Origin: Streptomyces endocoffeicus
Lineage (GTDB): Bacteria > Actinomycetota > Actinomycetes > Streptomycetales > Streptomycetaceae
NCBI RefSeq assembly: GCF_016741935.1
Contig: NZ_JAERRG010000001.1
Coordinates: 1,364,001 to 1,428,000 of the forward strand
DNA: 64,000 nucleotides
Reading direction: 5' to 3'
Shown: one piece after another, positions 36,228 through 47,719 of the stretch
Position numbering within the stretch: the stretch's first letter is position 1
How the letters are laid out: every line of letters begins with the position of its first letter
The notes under the pieces: generated by a model
Told to the model about the DNA's origin: nothing
The model's database searches: none
The model's input: the letters and a program-made list of their open reading frames with translations, nothing else
Program-made: the position numbers and the translations under genes

Positions 36228-37055
36228 GTGAAGTTCGGCGTATCCACGTTCGTCACCGACCAGGGCATCCGGCCCGCTCCCTTGGGGCGGGCCCTGGAGG
36301 AGCGCGGTTTCGACGCGCTCTTCATCGCGGAGCACAGCCATATCCCGGTGGAGCGCCGTACTCCCTATCCGGGTGGCGGGGACCTGCCGGAGGTCTACTA
36401 CCGCACCCTCGACCCGTTCGTGACGCTGGCCGCGGTCGCCACGGTCACCCGGCGTCTGCTGCTGGGGACCGGTATCGCCCTGGTGGTGCAGCGGGATCCG
36501 ATCACCACCGCCAACGAAGTGGCCTCCCTCGACCTGATCTCGGACGGACGGGCCGTCTTCGGGGTCGGCGCGGGCTGGAACCGTGAGGAGATGGAGAACC
36601 ACGGGACCGATCCGTCCACCCGGGGCCGGCTGATGGACGAGCGGCTGCGGGCCATCCGTGAACTGTGGACGAAGGAGAAGGCCGAGTTCCACGGGGAGTT
36701 CGTGAACTTCGACCCCGTCTTCCAGTGGCCCAAGCCGGTCCAGCGGCCGCATCCCCCGATCTATGTGGGCGGTGGCGGCGATGCCGCGTTCCGGCGGATC
36801 GCCGCCGTCGGCGACGCCTGGCTGGCCAACAGCGGATCCCCCGAGGAGCTGCGCCCGCAGATCGAGCGGCTGCGCGAGGTGGCCGGCCGCGAGGTGCCGG
36901 TGACGCTGTACGTGATGCCCGAGGACGCCGAGGTGGCCGAGGGGTATCAGCGCATCGGTGTGGAGCGGGCGCTGTTCTATCTGCCGACGATGCCGGAGGC
37001 GCAGACGATCGCACGGCTGGACTCGATGGCCCGGATCGCCGCCCGGTTCCAGTGA
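36228..37055 (+). CDS. LLM-class F420-dependent oxidoreductase
   Basis: 275 residues from GTG 36228. VKFGVSTFVTDQGIRPAPLGRALEERGFDALFIAEHSHIPV, TRRLLLGTGIALVVQRDPITTANEVASLDLISDGRAVFGVGAGWNREEMENHG and RPHPPIYVGGGGDAAFRRIAAVGDAWL follow the actinobacterial subfamily of luciferase-like enzymes that use deazaflavin F420. It acts in the cytoplasm on an unknown substrate. A PPOX-type F420 protein follows 16 bp later, so the two may be one operon. Confidence 0.87.
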   Translation: MKFGVSTFVTDQGIRPAPLGRALEERGFDALFIAEHSHIPVERRTPYPGGGDLPEVYYRTLDPFVTLAAVATVTRRLLLGTGIALVVQRDPITTANEVASLDLISDGRAVFGVGAGWNREEMENHGTDPSTRGRLMDERLRAIRELWTKEKAEFHGEFVNFDPVFQWPKPVQRPHPPIYVGGGGDAAFRRIAAVGDAWLANSGSPEELRPQIERLREVAGREVPVTLYVMPEDAEVAEGYQRIGVERALFYLPTMPEAQTIARLDSMARIAARFQ

Positions 37056-37071
37056 GGTGCCGGGGGTCGCG

Positions 37072-37503
37072 ATGCCACAGCTGACGAGCGAGCGGGCGCG
37101 GGAGCGCTTCGCAGGGGCCAGGCTGGCCCGGCTGGCCACCGTCGGCGCCGAGGACCGCCCGCATCTGGTGCCGGTGGTCTTCGCGCTGACCGGCGACACG
37201 GTGGTGACGGCCGTCGATCACAAACCGAAGCGGACGACACGGCTCAAGCGCCTGGACAACATCCGCGCCCACCCCGCCGTATGCCTCCTGGTGGACGACT
37301 ACGACGAGAACTGGGACCACCTGTGGTGGGCGCGCGCCGATGGCACGGCCCGCGTCCTGCCACCGGCCGGCGAGTCGCCGGTGTCCTCGGACTACGTCCG
37401 GCTGCTCGTGGACACCTACCCGGCCCAGTACCGGGACCGGCCGCCGCGCGGGCCGGTCGTCGAGATCACCATCGACCGGTGGAGCGGCTGGCGGGCCTGC
37501 TGA
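37072..37503 (+). CDS. PPOX-class F420-dependent oxidoreductase
   Basis: 143 residues from ATG 37072 (in-frame GTG 37057 possible). FAGARLARLATVGAEDRPHLVPVVFAL, KRTTRLKRLDNIRAHPAVCLLVDDYDENWDHLWWARADGTARVL is the split-barrel fold of pyridoxamine-phosphate-oxidase-like proteins, in the F420-binding subfamily common in actinobacteria. It immediately follows an F420-type luciferase-like gene, which supports a shared F420 context. Confidence 0.85.
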   Translation: MPQLTSERARERFAGARLARLATVGAEDRPHLVPVVFALTGDTVVTAVDHKPKRTTRLKRLDNIRAHPAVCLLVDDYDENWDHLWWARADGTARVLPPAGESPVSSDYVRLLVDTYPAQYRDRPPRGPVVEITIDRWSGWRAC

Positions 37504-37523
37504 GCCCACCGCCCGTGGGCCGG

Positions 37524-37901
37524 TCAGCGCACGGACTCCGCCATCCTCGCGAACTCGCTGCCCAGCTGGGACATGGCATGGCCGTACTCCTCGGCGGAGA
37601 CGGCCTCCCGGAGCGTGGCGAGGACCGCCCGGACACCCCGGTCGGCCTCCGGCTCGGACAGCCCGGTGCGCAGGTGCACCCTGCGGACCGACTCCTCGGG
37701 GTCGAAGATCTCCATCTCCTCCGGCCCGCGCCGAAGGGACTCCCGGAGGTGTCCGGGCAGCTCCTGGGCGAGGTCGCGGGCCTCGCCCGCGCTCAGGCGG
37801 GCCGCCAGGGTCTCGAGCGTGGCGCGGGTGACATCGGCCGCCTCCTGCCGTGACAGCTGGGTGCGGTCCGCCACCGTCTGGAAGAACTCCCGGTCGTCCA
37901 T
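37524..37901 (-). CDS. DUF2267 protein
   Basis: 125 residues from ATG 37901, chosen because GGGAGG lies just upstream. MDDREFFQTVADRTQLSRQEAADVTRATLETLAARLSAGEARDLAQELPGHLRESL and the repeated pattern in the second half (VHLRTGLSEPEADRGVRAVLATLREAVSAEEYGHAMSQL) define DUF2267, a family of two repeated helical halves with unknown function, often near stress genes. Convergent with the PPOX gene. Confidence 0.87.
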   Translation of the reverse strand: MDDREFFQTVADRTQLSRQEAADVTRATLETLAARLSAGEARDLAQELPGHLRESLRRGPEEMEIFDPEESVRRVHLRTGLSEPEADRGVRAVLATLREAVSAEEYGHAMSQLGSEFARMAESVR

Positions 37902-38049
37902 GCGGGCCTCCCTATGACGCGCACCAGGACACGGCCTCACCACCACCTTGCCATGCGGGTCCACCGCCCGCGAGGCGCTGGAACCGGCACGGAGGGACGA
38001 TGGATCTGTGGGCTACGGCCATCGTGTCCCCCCGAGGAGGTGGACGACC

Positions 38050-38766
38050 ATGACTTACCCCTCCGACAGTCCGCATGACGCCGGGCGGCCGAGCGAGGAA
38101 CCCCACGGCCGGCCGGGAGAGCGGCCCTCCGATGCGGGCAATCCCTACGCCACGATGCAGAACATGCTGTCCAACACCACCTGGCAGGTCCTGGTGACCG
38201 CGGGTCTGGTGGCGATCGCGCTCGGTATCATGGTGCTGGCCTGGCCGGGTCCCTCCCTGGTGGTGATCGGCGTCCTGTTCGGCGCGTATCTGCTGATCAG
38301 CGGGATCTTCCAGCTGGCCGGGGCCTTCGGTTCGCATATTCCGAGGCAGCTGCGGGTGCTGAGTTTCGTCACCGGCGCGCTGAGTGTGCTGCTGGGACTG
38401 CTCTGCTTCCGGGGTCCGGCCCAGTCGATCCTGCTGCTCGCGCTGTGGATCGGCTTCGCCTGGCTGATCCGGGGCGTGATGCAGACCGCCATGGCGATCT
38501 CCGGTGAGGGCATGCCCGCCCGGGGCTGGCAGGTGTTCCTCGGTCTGCTCACCATCCTGGGCGGGATCATCCTGATCGTGGCGCCCTTCGGCTCGCTCAC
38601 GGCGCTCACCGTGGTGGCCGGAATCTGGCTGCTCGCGCTGGGCATCATCGAGATCATGCACGGCATCCAGCTGCGCGCCAGTCTCGGCGGACCCGGCGCC
38701 CCGCGCGCCGAGCACCGGCGGACACACTTCCCCCGCTTCCGCTCGCAACCGCATCCCCAGGCGTAG
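38050..38766 (+). CDS. HdeD-family (DUF308) membrane protein
   Basis: 238 residues from ATG 38050 with AGGAGGTG upstream. A hydrophilic N-terminus is followed by paired helices: WQVLVTAGLVAIALGIMVLAWPGPSLVVIGVLFGAYLLISGIFQL, VLSFVTGALSVLLGLLCFRGP, WQVFLGLLTILGGIILIVAPFGS, and VVAGIWLLALGIIEIMHGIQ. HdeD proteins of E. coli protect against acid; actinobacterial copies are usually stress-induced. Divergent from DUF2267. Confidence 0.88.
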   Translation: MTYPSDSPHDAGRPSEEPHGRPGERPSDAGNPYATMQNMLSNTTWQVLVTAGLVAIALGIMVLAWPGPSLVVIGVLFGAYLLISGIFQLAGAFGSHIPRQLRVLSFVTGALSVLLGLLCFRGPAQSILLLALWIGFAWLIRGVMQTAMAISGEGMPARGWQVFLGLLTILGGIILIVAPFGSLTALTVVAGIWLLALGIIEIMHGIQLRASLGGPGAPRAEHRRTHFPRFRSQPHPQA

Positions 38767-38771
38767 TCCGG

Positions 38772-38805
38772 CCGCCGCGACGGCCGTGGGTGGCCGCCGC
38801 GGCGG
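38772..38805 (+). terminator. Hairpin terminator after the HdeD gene
   Basis: CCGCCGCG (38772-38779) pairs with CGCGGCGG (38798-38805), starting 6 bp after the stop codon. Confidence 0.65.
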
Positions 38806-38863
38806 ACCGCGGACGATCAGGTCAGGGGCTCCGGCTCGGGACGGGGTGGCGGCGTGGGGTGTG

Positions 38864-39022
38864 TCAGCGGGTCTGCACCCACCACGCCATCAGACCGATG
38901 GCCGCGGTGCCGCACGCGTACGAGGCACCCCGGACGAAGTTGGCGGCGGCGAGTCGGCCGTATCGACGCCATCTGCTGCTGGAACGGCTGGGTACCGGCG
39001 GGCGAACCTCCATGGTGTGCAT
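38864..39022 (-). CDS. 52-residue single-pass membrane protein
   Basis: From ATG 39022, with AAAGGGG 7 bases upstream; ATG 39013 is an internal alternative. The protein has a basic N-terminus (RWRRYGRLAAANFVRG) and one hydrophobic helix (ASYACGTAAIGLMAWWVQTR) reaching the C-terminus. The NFVRGASYACGTA layout resembles small conserved Streptomyces membrane proteins I have seen described only as hypothetical. It is separated from the exo-glucosaminidase gene by 147 bp and has a perfect palindrome upstream, so it has its own control. Confidence 0.6.
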   Translation of the reverse strand: MHTMEVRPPVPSRSSSRWRRYGRLAAANFVRGASYACGTAAIGLMAWWVQTR

Positions 39023-39045
39023 ATGGAGCCCCTTTCGTGAGCGTA

Positions 39046-39062
39046 CGGACAGTGACTGTCCG
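39046..39062. promoter_or_regulatory. Perfect 17-bp palindrome upstream of the small membrane gene
   Basis: CGGACAGT-G-ACTGTCCG, 8-bp arms around one base, 24 bp before the start codon. An operator or a 5' UTR hairpin near the ribosome site. Confidence 0.65.
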
Positions 39063-39169
39063 ACACGAGGGAACGACGCGCTGGAGAAAGCATACAAAAG
39101 TGTGAACTTGCTCCATGCATCGGACTCGCCGAGAAAATTCCTTTCGACACGATTTCAGGACATGGGCGG

Positions 39170-41935
39170 TCAGCGGGCCTTGGTGGCCGCGGGGACGGTG
39201 CGGGTGGCGGTGTTCCAGCCCGAGATCCGCACCGAGGGAGCAGAACCGCCCAGGTCCGCGGTGCGATAGGTGGCGGTGAGCGTCACCGACTCACCCGGCC
39301 ACAGGCTCACCTCGTTGTCCGACCAGCGAACGGGCAGGGCCGGCTTGCCCGCGCCGTTCACCAGATGGGCGTCCACGAGCAGTGCCGGTGTGCTCCCGCT
39401 CCCGGTGTTGCGCAGGGTGACGGTCGTGGTGGCGGTGGAGTCCGGCCCGCCGGTCGTGGTGGCGGTGGCGGACACCGGCGCCTCGGCCATGTCGTCGAGG
39501 CCGGTCAGATCCGCGTACGAGGTGGTGGGGGTGTAGTACCAGTCGGTGTTGTCCCAGTCGAGCACGTCCATCTCGGTGGAGAGCCAGTACACATTGCGGC
39601 TGACCTCCTTGCCCGCGCCATCGGTGAGCTGGAGCTTGACCAGATAGGCGCCGGACAGCCCGCTCACATCGGCCGGGACGGTGAGCGCGGTGGCCTTGCC
39701 ACCGTCGCCCGGCACCCGGAGGCCGGTGGCGCTTCTGTCGAACTTCCGGGTGCCGTCGGGGGTGTAGAGGCTGACCCGGGCGGTGAGACCGGTGGCGGCG
39801 GTGTGCTCACTGTTGACCACGACCACCGAGCGGGAGTCGTAGGAGTACTGGATGTGCAGCGGCTCATTGGCCTTCTTGGCCCCGTAGTAGGCCCCGCCCT
39901 GGTCCAGATACCGGTCGAAGAGCTGCCAGTGGAGCGAGGTCCAGCCGCTGTTGAGCATCCAGTGGACGACACCGGTGGCGGGCCGGGAGGTGTCGGAGAA
40001 GTTGCGCGCGTACGCCTCGAACTGGGCGCGCACCGCCTCGTACCGCGCCAGCCCCGCCTTGCGTACGTAGTCCGTCAGCCCGGTCGGCTTTCCGTAGCGG
40101 CCGATCAGCGCGTTGTCGAACAGCTTGAGGTCGCCGAAGGTGGCGGACGGGGACCGGTGGTACTGCTTGGCCGACGGATCCCGCCACAGGGTCTCCAGTT
40201 CGCCCGGGGACATCATGCGGCGGAGCGTGTCCAGGGTGGGGATGTCGGGTCCGGCGCTGGTCTCGGAGTTGAAGCCGGTGGCACCGCCCTCCCGCTTGGC
40301 GTACCAGTAGTCCGGCGGCACCCAGTCGTAGGGGCCGGTCATCTTCATGCCGGACTTCCCCAGCTTCGGGGAGGACTTGGCGGAGGCGGCGGCGATCACG
40401 GGGTTCGGCCAGTCGGCGGCCTCGAGGGCGTCGAGGTAGTTCTTCTCGATGGTGGCGTCGGGGGCGAAGTCGCTGCCGATGAGGAAGGAGATGACGCTGG
40501 GGTGGTCGCGCAGCCGCGCGGCCTCGGCGGCCATCGAGTCCTTGGCGACCGGGTAGTCGGCGGGGGTCCACTTCTCTCCCGTCTCATCGCCGTTGACCTG
40601 GCCCTCCCACTTGTCGCAGCACTCCCAGCCGGGGAGGGTCAGGACGCCGTAGCGGTCGGCGAGGTCGAAGAACTCGTCCGGCTCGATATGGCCTTCGAGG
40701 CGGACGGTGTTCAGCCCCAGGTCGAGGGTGTACTTCAGCCGGTCCTCCACCGAGCGGGCGTCCCAGCGCAGAAACACATCGGGGGACCAGCCGCCCGCCT
40801 TGATCAGCAGCGGGCGCCCGTTGATCCGGTACTGGCGGGCACCGTCGGCGTTCAGTGGCGCCTTGACGTCGCGGATGCCGAAGCTGTGGTGGGCGGTGTC
40901 GGAGGGAGAGCCCGAGACGGTGGCGGTGAGGTCGAGGTCGTACAGCGGCTGGTCGCCCATCCCGGCGGGCCACCACACCTTGGGCCGGTCCAGGCGCAGC
41001 TGGGGGAAGTCGGCGGGGGCGAAGGTGACGGCCTTGGTCTCGTGCGGGGCGAGCGAAACCGTGCGGCTGACGGCCGCGGGGCCGGCCGTGCCGGAGACCG
41101 TGGCGGTGACCGGTGAGGCGGAGTCGTTGCGGACCCGCGCCTTGACGGTGAGTTCGGCGGAGGCGAGCGATTCGGTGTCCAGCCGGGTCGTCACATGCGC
41201 GTCGCGCAGGGCCACCGGGCCGCCGCGGCGCACCAGCACATCGCGGACGATGCCCATGTTCTCGTCGGGCGGGGGCTGCAGCCAGTCGATCCAGCCCATC
41301 GTGAGGTTCTTGCGCGGATCGTTGGGCTGGACACGGAACGCCACCGTATTGGTCCCCGCCCCGACCAGGTCGGTGACGTCCAGCTCATGCTGGGTGTACG
41401 CACCGGCGATCCGGTCCTTGGTGGCCACCTGGACGCCGTTGACGTACACATCGGCGGCGGACACCACACCGCTGACGTCCAGATAGGTGCGGCGGGAGGT
41501 GTCGGCCACGGTGAAGTCGCCGCGGTACCACCAGGGGACGGTGAAGTCGGCCGCGGGGATCTTCTTGAGGTTGGTCGAGTAGAACGGATCCGGGTACGTG
41601 TCGGCCGCGAGCAGCCCGGCGAGCACCGTCGACCGGGGCCCCGCCGGGTGCCAGCCGGACGCGGGGTAGCCGGGGGTGGAGATGGCCGCGGGGGTGTCGG
41701 ACACCTTGGCCGAGGACTGCGTGGCGAAGCCCGCGAGCGGGGTCGCGGTGCCGGGGGCCGCGCCCACCCGGGTCACCGGGGTCGGGCCGCCCGCCGCCGG
41801 TCCGCCGCGCGGGGGCGCGGCGCCCGTGGTGAGGGAGACGGTGAGGAGCAGGCCGCCGACGGCGAGCGAGGCGGTCAGGGCGCGTCGGACGCGGGCTCGC
41901 GCCCGCCGCCGGAGTGGTGCCGGACGGAGGACCAC
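39170..41935 (-). CDS. GH2 exo-beta-D-glucosaminidase (CsxA-like), secreted
   Basis: 921 residues from GTG 41935 with CAGGGAG upstream. A signal peptide (RRALTASLAVGGLLLTVSLTTGA) leads into the GH2 sugar-binding domain (WWYRGDFTVADTSRRTYLDVSGVVSAADVYVNG), an Ig-like domain, and the TIM barrel. The putative acid/base Asp is in FLIGSDFAPDA (residue 489) and the nucleophile Glu in GFNSETSAGP (558); the Asp in place of the usual GH2 Glu and the spacing match CsxA from Amycolatopsis, EC 3.2.1.165. It releases glucosamine from chitosan ends. The promoter carries a CsnR-like palindrome at the transcription start. Confidence 0.9.
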   Translation of the reverse strand: MVLRPAPLRRRARARVRRALTASLAVGGLLLTVSLTTGAAPPRGGPAAGGPTPVTRVGAAPGTATPLAGFATQSSAKVSDTPAAISTPGYPASGWHPAGPRSTVLAGLLAADTYPDPFYSTNLKKIPAADFTVPWWYRGDFTVADTSRRTYLDVSGVVSAADVYVNGVQVATKDRIAGAYTQHELDVTDLVGAGTNTVAFRVQPNDPRKNLTMGWIDWLQPPPDENMGIVRDVLVRRGGPVALRDAHVTTRLDTESLASAELTVKARVRNDSASPVTATVSGTAGPAAVSRTVSLAPHETKAVTFAPADFPQLRLDRPKVWWPAGMGDQPLYDLDLTATVSGSPSDTAHHSFGIRDVKAPLNADGARQYRINGRPLLIKAGGWSPDVFLRWDARSVEDRLKYTLDLGLNTVRLEGHIEPDEFFDLADRYGVLTLPGWECCDKWEGQVNGDETGEKWTPADYPVAKDSMAAEAARLRDHPSVISFLIGSDFAPDATIEKNYLDALEAADWPNPVIAAASAKSSPKLGKSGMKMTGPYDWVPPDYWYAKREGGATGFNSETSAGPDIPTLDTLRRMMSPGELETLWRDPSAKQYHRSPSATFGDLKLFDNALIGRYGKPTGLTDYVRKAGLARYEAVRAQFEAYARNFSDTSRPATGVVHWMLNSGWTSLHWQLFDRYLDQGGAYYGAKKANEPLHIQYSYDSRSVVVVNSEHTAATGLTARVSLYTPDGTRKFDRSATGLRVPGDGGKATALTVPADVSGLSGAYLVKLQLTDGAGKEVSRNVYWLSTEMDVLDWDNTDWYYTPTTSYADLTGLDDMAEAPVSATATTTGGPDSTATTTVTLRNTGSGSTPALLVDAHLVNGAGKPALPVRWSDNEVSLWPGESVTLTATYRTADLGGSAPSVRISGWNTATRTVPAATKAR

Positions 41936-41965
41936 GGATGTCTCCCTGGGGGCAGGCAGGGCATT

Positions 41966-41985
41966 GGTTAAGTAGGTTTCCTAAC
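41966..41985 (-). promoter_or_regulatory. CsnR-like operator before the exo-glucosaminidase
   Basis: On the minus strand GTTAGGAA-ACCT-ACTTAACC: an imperfect palindrome with GTTAGGAAA as the strong half. It lies just downstream of the predicted start point. It resembles the GTTAGGAAA half-sites I recall for the ROK repressor CsnR of chitosanase genes. Confidence 0.5.
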
Positions 41986-41994
41986 AACCAACGG

Positions 41995-42023
41995 ACGGTA
42001 GAGAGCTGAGCGAGCCATGTCAA
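41995..42023 (-). promoter_or_regulatory. Promoter of the exo-glucosaminidase gene
   Basis: On the minus strand TTGACA (42018-42023), 17-bp spacer, TACCGT (41995-42000). Confidence 0.7.
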
Positions 42024-42073
42024 CCAGCCCCGCCCGGAAATGGCCCTTCCGGGTGCACCGTGCGCATACGGGA

Positions 42074-42111
42074 GGGCCGGGCGCGGAGCGCTGACGCTCC
42101 GTGCCCGGCCC
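42074..42111 (-). terminator. Strong hairpin terminator of the Rv2629-like gene
   Basis: GGGCCGGGC (42074-42082) and CGGAGCG (42084-42090) pair with CGCTCCG (42095-42101) and GCCCGGCCC (42103-42111); CTGA loop, one mismatch. Begins 10 bp past the stop. Confidence 0.85.
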
Positions 42112-42121
42112 CGCGCCTCGT

Positions 42122-43276
42122 TCAGGCGTGCCAGCGCAGCACCGCGCCCAGGCCCCCGGCCGGTCCCTGGATTCCCTCGGGCACCACCAGCACCTCGGTG
42201 TCGGCCATGGTCGCGGACCGCATCAACGCATCGTCCGCGCGGGCGGGCTCGGGTGTTCTGACGCCCATGGCGCGTGCCTGGGAGCGCTGCACGGCCACCT
42301 GATCGGCGTCCGGCCCGATCCACACCTCATGGCGCATATCGCCGCCCGTGTGCCCCAGCAGCAGCGTGGCCGCCTGGTGGCGGCGCATGGCCTCCACCAC
42401 CGCCGGTACGCCCTCCGCCGCCCCACTGCTCGACGGCCCGGTGCCGTCGTGTCCGCCCAGGGCCGGTCCGCCGGGGCGGCCCCGCCCGGCGCGGAAGAGA
42501 TCGAGAACCGTCTCCAGATGGGCGCGGGCGTACTCCGCCCGGGCGTGGTCGATCTCCACGTTCAGCTGCTCGGAGCAGCCGGCGGCCCTGCTGCCGTGGC
42601 GGGTCTCCTCCGTCTTGGCCCGCAGCGGCTCGGGCAGCCGGTCGCGTACGGCCCGTCGCTCGCGCGGATCACCGGCCAGGATCAGCAGATCGGCGTCGCT
42701 GTCCGTCCACTGCCGTATCAGCTCGTCGGCCACCCGGTCGGCGGTCTGCTCCCAGGTGTTCCCGACCCGGTTGCGGTAGTGCCACTCGAAGCGGTCGGCG
42801 GGCACCGACCGATGGCCCCGGCCATGCGCTCTGCGGCCCCCGGCGCGCCCCGCCGGGCGGGCACCGGTGTCGTCCCGCAGCTCCAGATCGGCCCCCGCCT
42901 GGTCGACGAAGGCCACCAGACAGGCCGGCCACTCACCGCGGAACGCGGCCAGCGGCGCCACTCGCGGCAGCATCGACCAGGACGTCATCACGTCGATCGG
43001 GGACGTGGCCAGCGGCAGGTCGAGCACCACCTCGCCGCCCGCCGCGAACAGCGCCCGCCCCGCGGACGCCCTGGCCCCTTGCTCACCGGCCAGCCGCTCG
43101 ATCACCGCGTCACAGGTGGCGCGGTCGGCGCCCTGGCCGGCCAGCTGATCCGCCACGAACCGCTCCCGCAGTCGGCGCCGCCGGGGCGCGTCCTCCGTAC
43201 TGCGGGAAGTGTCCATGTACACGCCCGCCCATGGACCGGGGCGGTCGAACAACGGCTTCAGGAATCCAACGTCCAT
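42122..43276 (-). CDS. Rv2629-like (baeRF family) protein with release-factor fold
   Basis: 384 residues from ATG 43276 with GGGGGAGG upstream. MDVGFLKPLFDRPGPWAGVYMDTSR, DLPLATSPIDVMTSWSMLPRVAPL, FVDQAGADLELRD, ADELIRQWTDSDADLLILAGDPRERRAVRDRLPEPLRAKTEET and MRSATMADTEVLVVPEG match the Rv2629-type bacterial proteins related to archaeal/eukaryal release factor 1. Actinobacterial members are dormancy or hypoxia genes, possibly tied to ribosome hibernation or rescue; no reaction is proven. It is divergent from polX. Confidence 0.8.
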   Translation of the reverse strand: MDVGFLKPLFDRPGPWAGVYMDTSRSTEDAPRRRRLRERFVADQLAGQGADRATCDAVIERLAGEQGARASAGRALFAAGGEVVLDLPLATSPIDVMTSWSMLPRVAPLAAFRGEWPACLVAFVDQAGADLELRDDTGARPAGRAGGRRAHGRGHRSVPADRFEWHYRNRVGNTWEQTADRVADELIRQWTDSDADLLILAGDPRERRAVRDRLPEPLRAKTEETRHGSRAAGCSEQLNVEIDHARAEYARAHLETVLDLFRAGRGRPGGPALGGHDGTGPSSSGAAEGVPAVVEAMRRHQAATLLLGHTGGDMRHEVWIGPDADQVAVQRSQARAMGVRTPEPARADDALMRSATMADTEVLVVPEGIQGPAGGLGAVLRWHA

Positions 43277-43394
43277 GACCTCCCCCAAACCCGGGGAAAC
43301 ACACGGCAGAAACCGGTCGACCCGTCTCGCGCGGATCGCCGTTTCGCTCCTGACACCAGGATCCCTCCACCTCACCGGGATCGCCAGAGCCGAC

Positions 43395-43400
43395 TAAAAT
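43395..43400 (+). promoter_or_regulatory. -10 element of a leaderless polX transcript
   Basis: TAAAAT ends 7 bases before ATG 43408, and no Shine-Dalgarno sequence precedes the ATG. No clear -35 is seen. Confidence 0.5.
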
Positions 43401-43407
43401 CGCAGAC

Positions 43408-45149
43408 ATGGCTCGCTCCAACGAGGAGGTCGAAGCCCTCCTGCGCGAATACGCCGATCTGCTCCTGATCACGGGCGGGGACGCGTACCGGGCGCGTGCG
43501 TACGAGAAGGCCGCGCGGGCGATCGGCGGCCATGCGGCCGACATCTCGCAGTTCGACGCGAAGGCGCTGCGGGACATCCCCAATGTGGGCCGGTCGATCG
43601 CCGACAAGGTGGTCGAGTACCTGCACACCGGGACCATGCCCGCCGTCGAGGAGGCGCGCGCCGCGATCCCGGCCGGGGTGCGGGAGCTGACCGCCATCCC
43701 GGCGCTCGGGCCGAAGAAGGCCATGATCCTCTACGAGGAGCTGGAGATCTCCTCGATCGACCAGCTGGCCCAGGCCATCGAGGACCACCAGCTGCGCGAC
43801 CTCAAGGGCTTCGGTCCGAAGTCCGAGGAGAACATCCTGCACGGCATCGGGCTGATGCGAGCCGCGGGCAGCCGCATCCCGCTCGACGAGGCCATGGACG
43901 TGGCCGATGACATCGTCTCCGCTCTGTCCAAGGTGGTCGGCTGCCGGCGGTGTGCGTACGCCGGGTCGCTGCGCCGGATGAGGGAGACCGTGGGCGATGT
44001 GGACATCCTGGTGGCGGCGGAGGAATCCGGCCCGTTCATGGAGGCGTTCACCCGGCTGCCGCTCACCTCCGAGGTGATCGCCCACGGCCGGAAGAAGACC
44101 TCGATCCGCACCACGAAGGGACTCCAGGTGGATCTGCGGGTCCTGCCACTGGACTCCTGGGGTGCGGGACTGCTGTACTTCACCGGCTCCAAGGCGCACA
44201 ACATCCGCATCCGCGCGATCGCGGTGCGCCATGGCCTCAAACTCTCCGAATACGGCCTCTTCGAGACCAAGAGCGGCAAGACGATCGCCTCACGGAGCGA
44301 GGAGGACGTCTACGCCCGGCTCGGCATGGACTGGATCCCGCCGACGCTGCGCGAGGACCGGGGCGAGGTCAAGGCGGCCCTCGAAGGACAACTCCCCCGG
44401 CTGGTCGAGGAGTCCGACCTCCGGGGCGATCTGCACACCCACACCAACCTCACCGACGGGCTGGAATCGCTGGAGGACATGATCGCCAAGGCGGAGCGGC
44501 GCGGCTACGCGTACTACGCCATCACCGATCACGCGCCCAAGCTGTACATGCAGCAGATGACCGAGGAGAAGATGCTGGCCCAGCGGGAGCGGGTGCGCGC
44601 ACTCGACCGGGGGCGCGGCCGCGGGGACACCCGGCTGCTGCACGGTGTGGAGCTGAACATCGACGTCGACGGGGACGTGGACTGGCCGCCCGGGTTCCTC
44701 GAGGACTTCGATCTGTGCGTGGCCTCGGTGCACACCCAGTTCGGCCTGGACCGCAAGGCCATGACCCGGCGGCTGGTGAGGGCCTGCGAGAACCCGTACG
44801 TGCACGTCATCGGCCATCCGACCACCCGGCTGATCGGCAAACGTCCCGGTATCGACGCCGACTTGGACGAGGTATTCGCCGCCTGCGCCCGCACCGGCAC
44901 CGCGCTGGAGATCAACGCGCATCCGGACCGGCTCGACCTGTCGGACGACAACATCCTGCGGGCCAAGTCGCACGGGGTGGTGTTCGCCCTGGACAGCGAC
45001 GCCCACTCGACCCGGGATCTGGACAACATGCGGTACGGGGTGGGCATGGCCCAGCGGGGCTGGCTGACCCCGGACGATGTCATCAACACCTGGTCGCTCA
45101 CCCGGCTGCGGCGTTTTCTGCGCAAGGACACGGGGCACCAGCCCCCAAC

Positions 45150-45153
<4 letters not shown>
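43408..45153 (+). CDS. polX: DNA polymerase X with PHP domain
   Basis: 581 residues. Domains in order: helix-hairpin-helix 8-kDa domain (DLLLITGGDAYRARAYEKAARAIGGH, IPNVGRSIADKVVEYLHTG, IPALGPKKAMILYEEL), the nucleotidyltransferase palm with YAGSLRRMRETVGDVDILV (metal Asp pair DVD) and LQVDLRVLP, then a PHP phosphoesterase domain (GDLHTHTNLTDGLESLEDMIAKAERRGYAYYAITDHAPK, LDSDAHSTRDLDNMRYG). This is bacterial PolX, a gap-filling base-excision repair polymerase with 3'-5' exonuclease activity. It overlaps a uracil-DNA glycosylase gene (ATGA), a functionally matched repair pair. Confidence 0.95.
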
Positions 45154-47590
<2,437 letters not shown>

Positions 47591-47719
47591 TCCTTTTCCC
47601 GCCACGTGATCACGACTCCGAACAGTGACAGGAGACCGGGGGCAGGCCGTAGGGAAAGGGGAGGCCCCGGGCACTGGGGCAGGAGGGCGCCCGGGACCTC
47701 GTTCATGGGGTGGGCCGGA

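Noticed and set aside
38890..39150. 86-codon minus-strand ORF overlapping the 52-residue membrane gene
   Set aside because: Alternative frame without hydrophobic segment; the overlapping frame has a ribosome site and a membrane helix.
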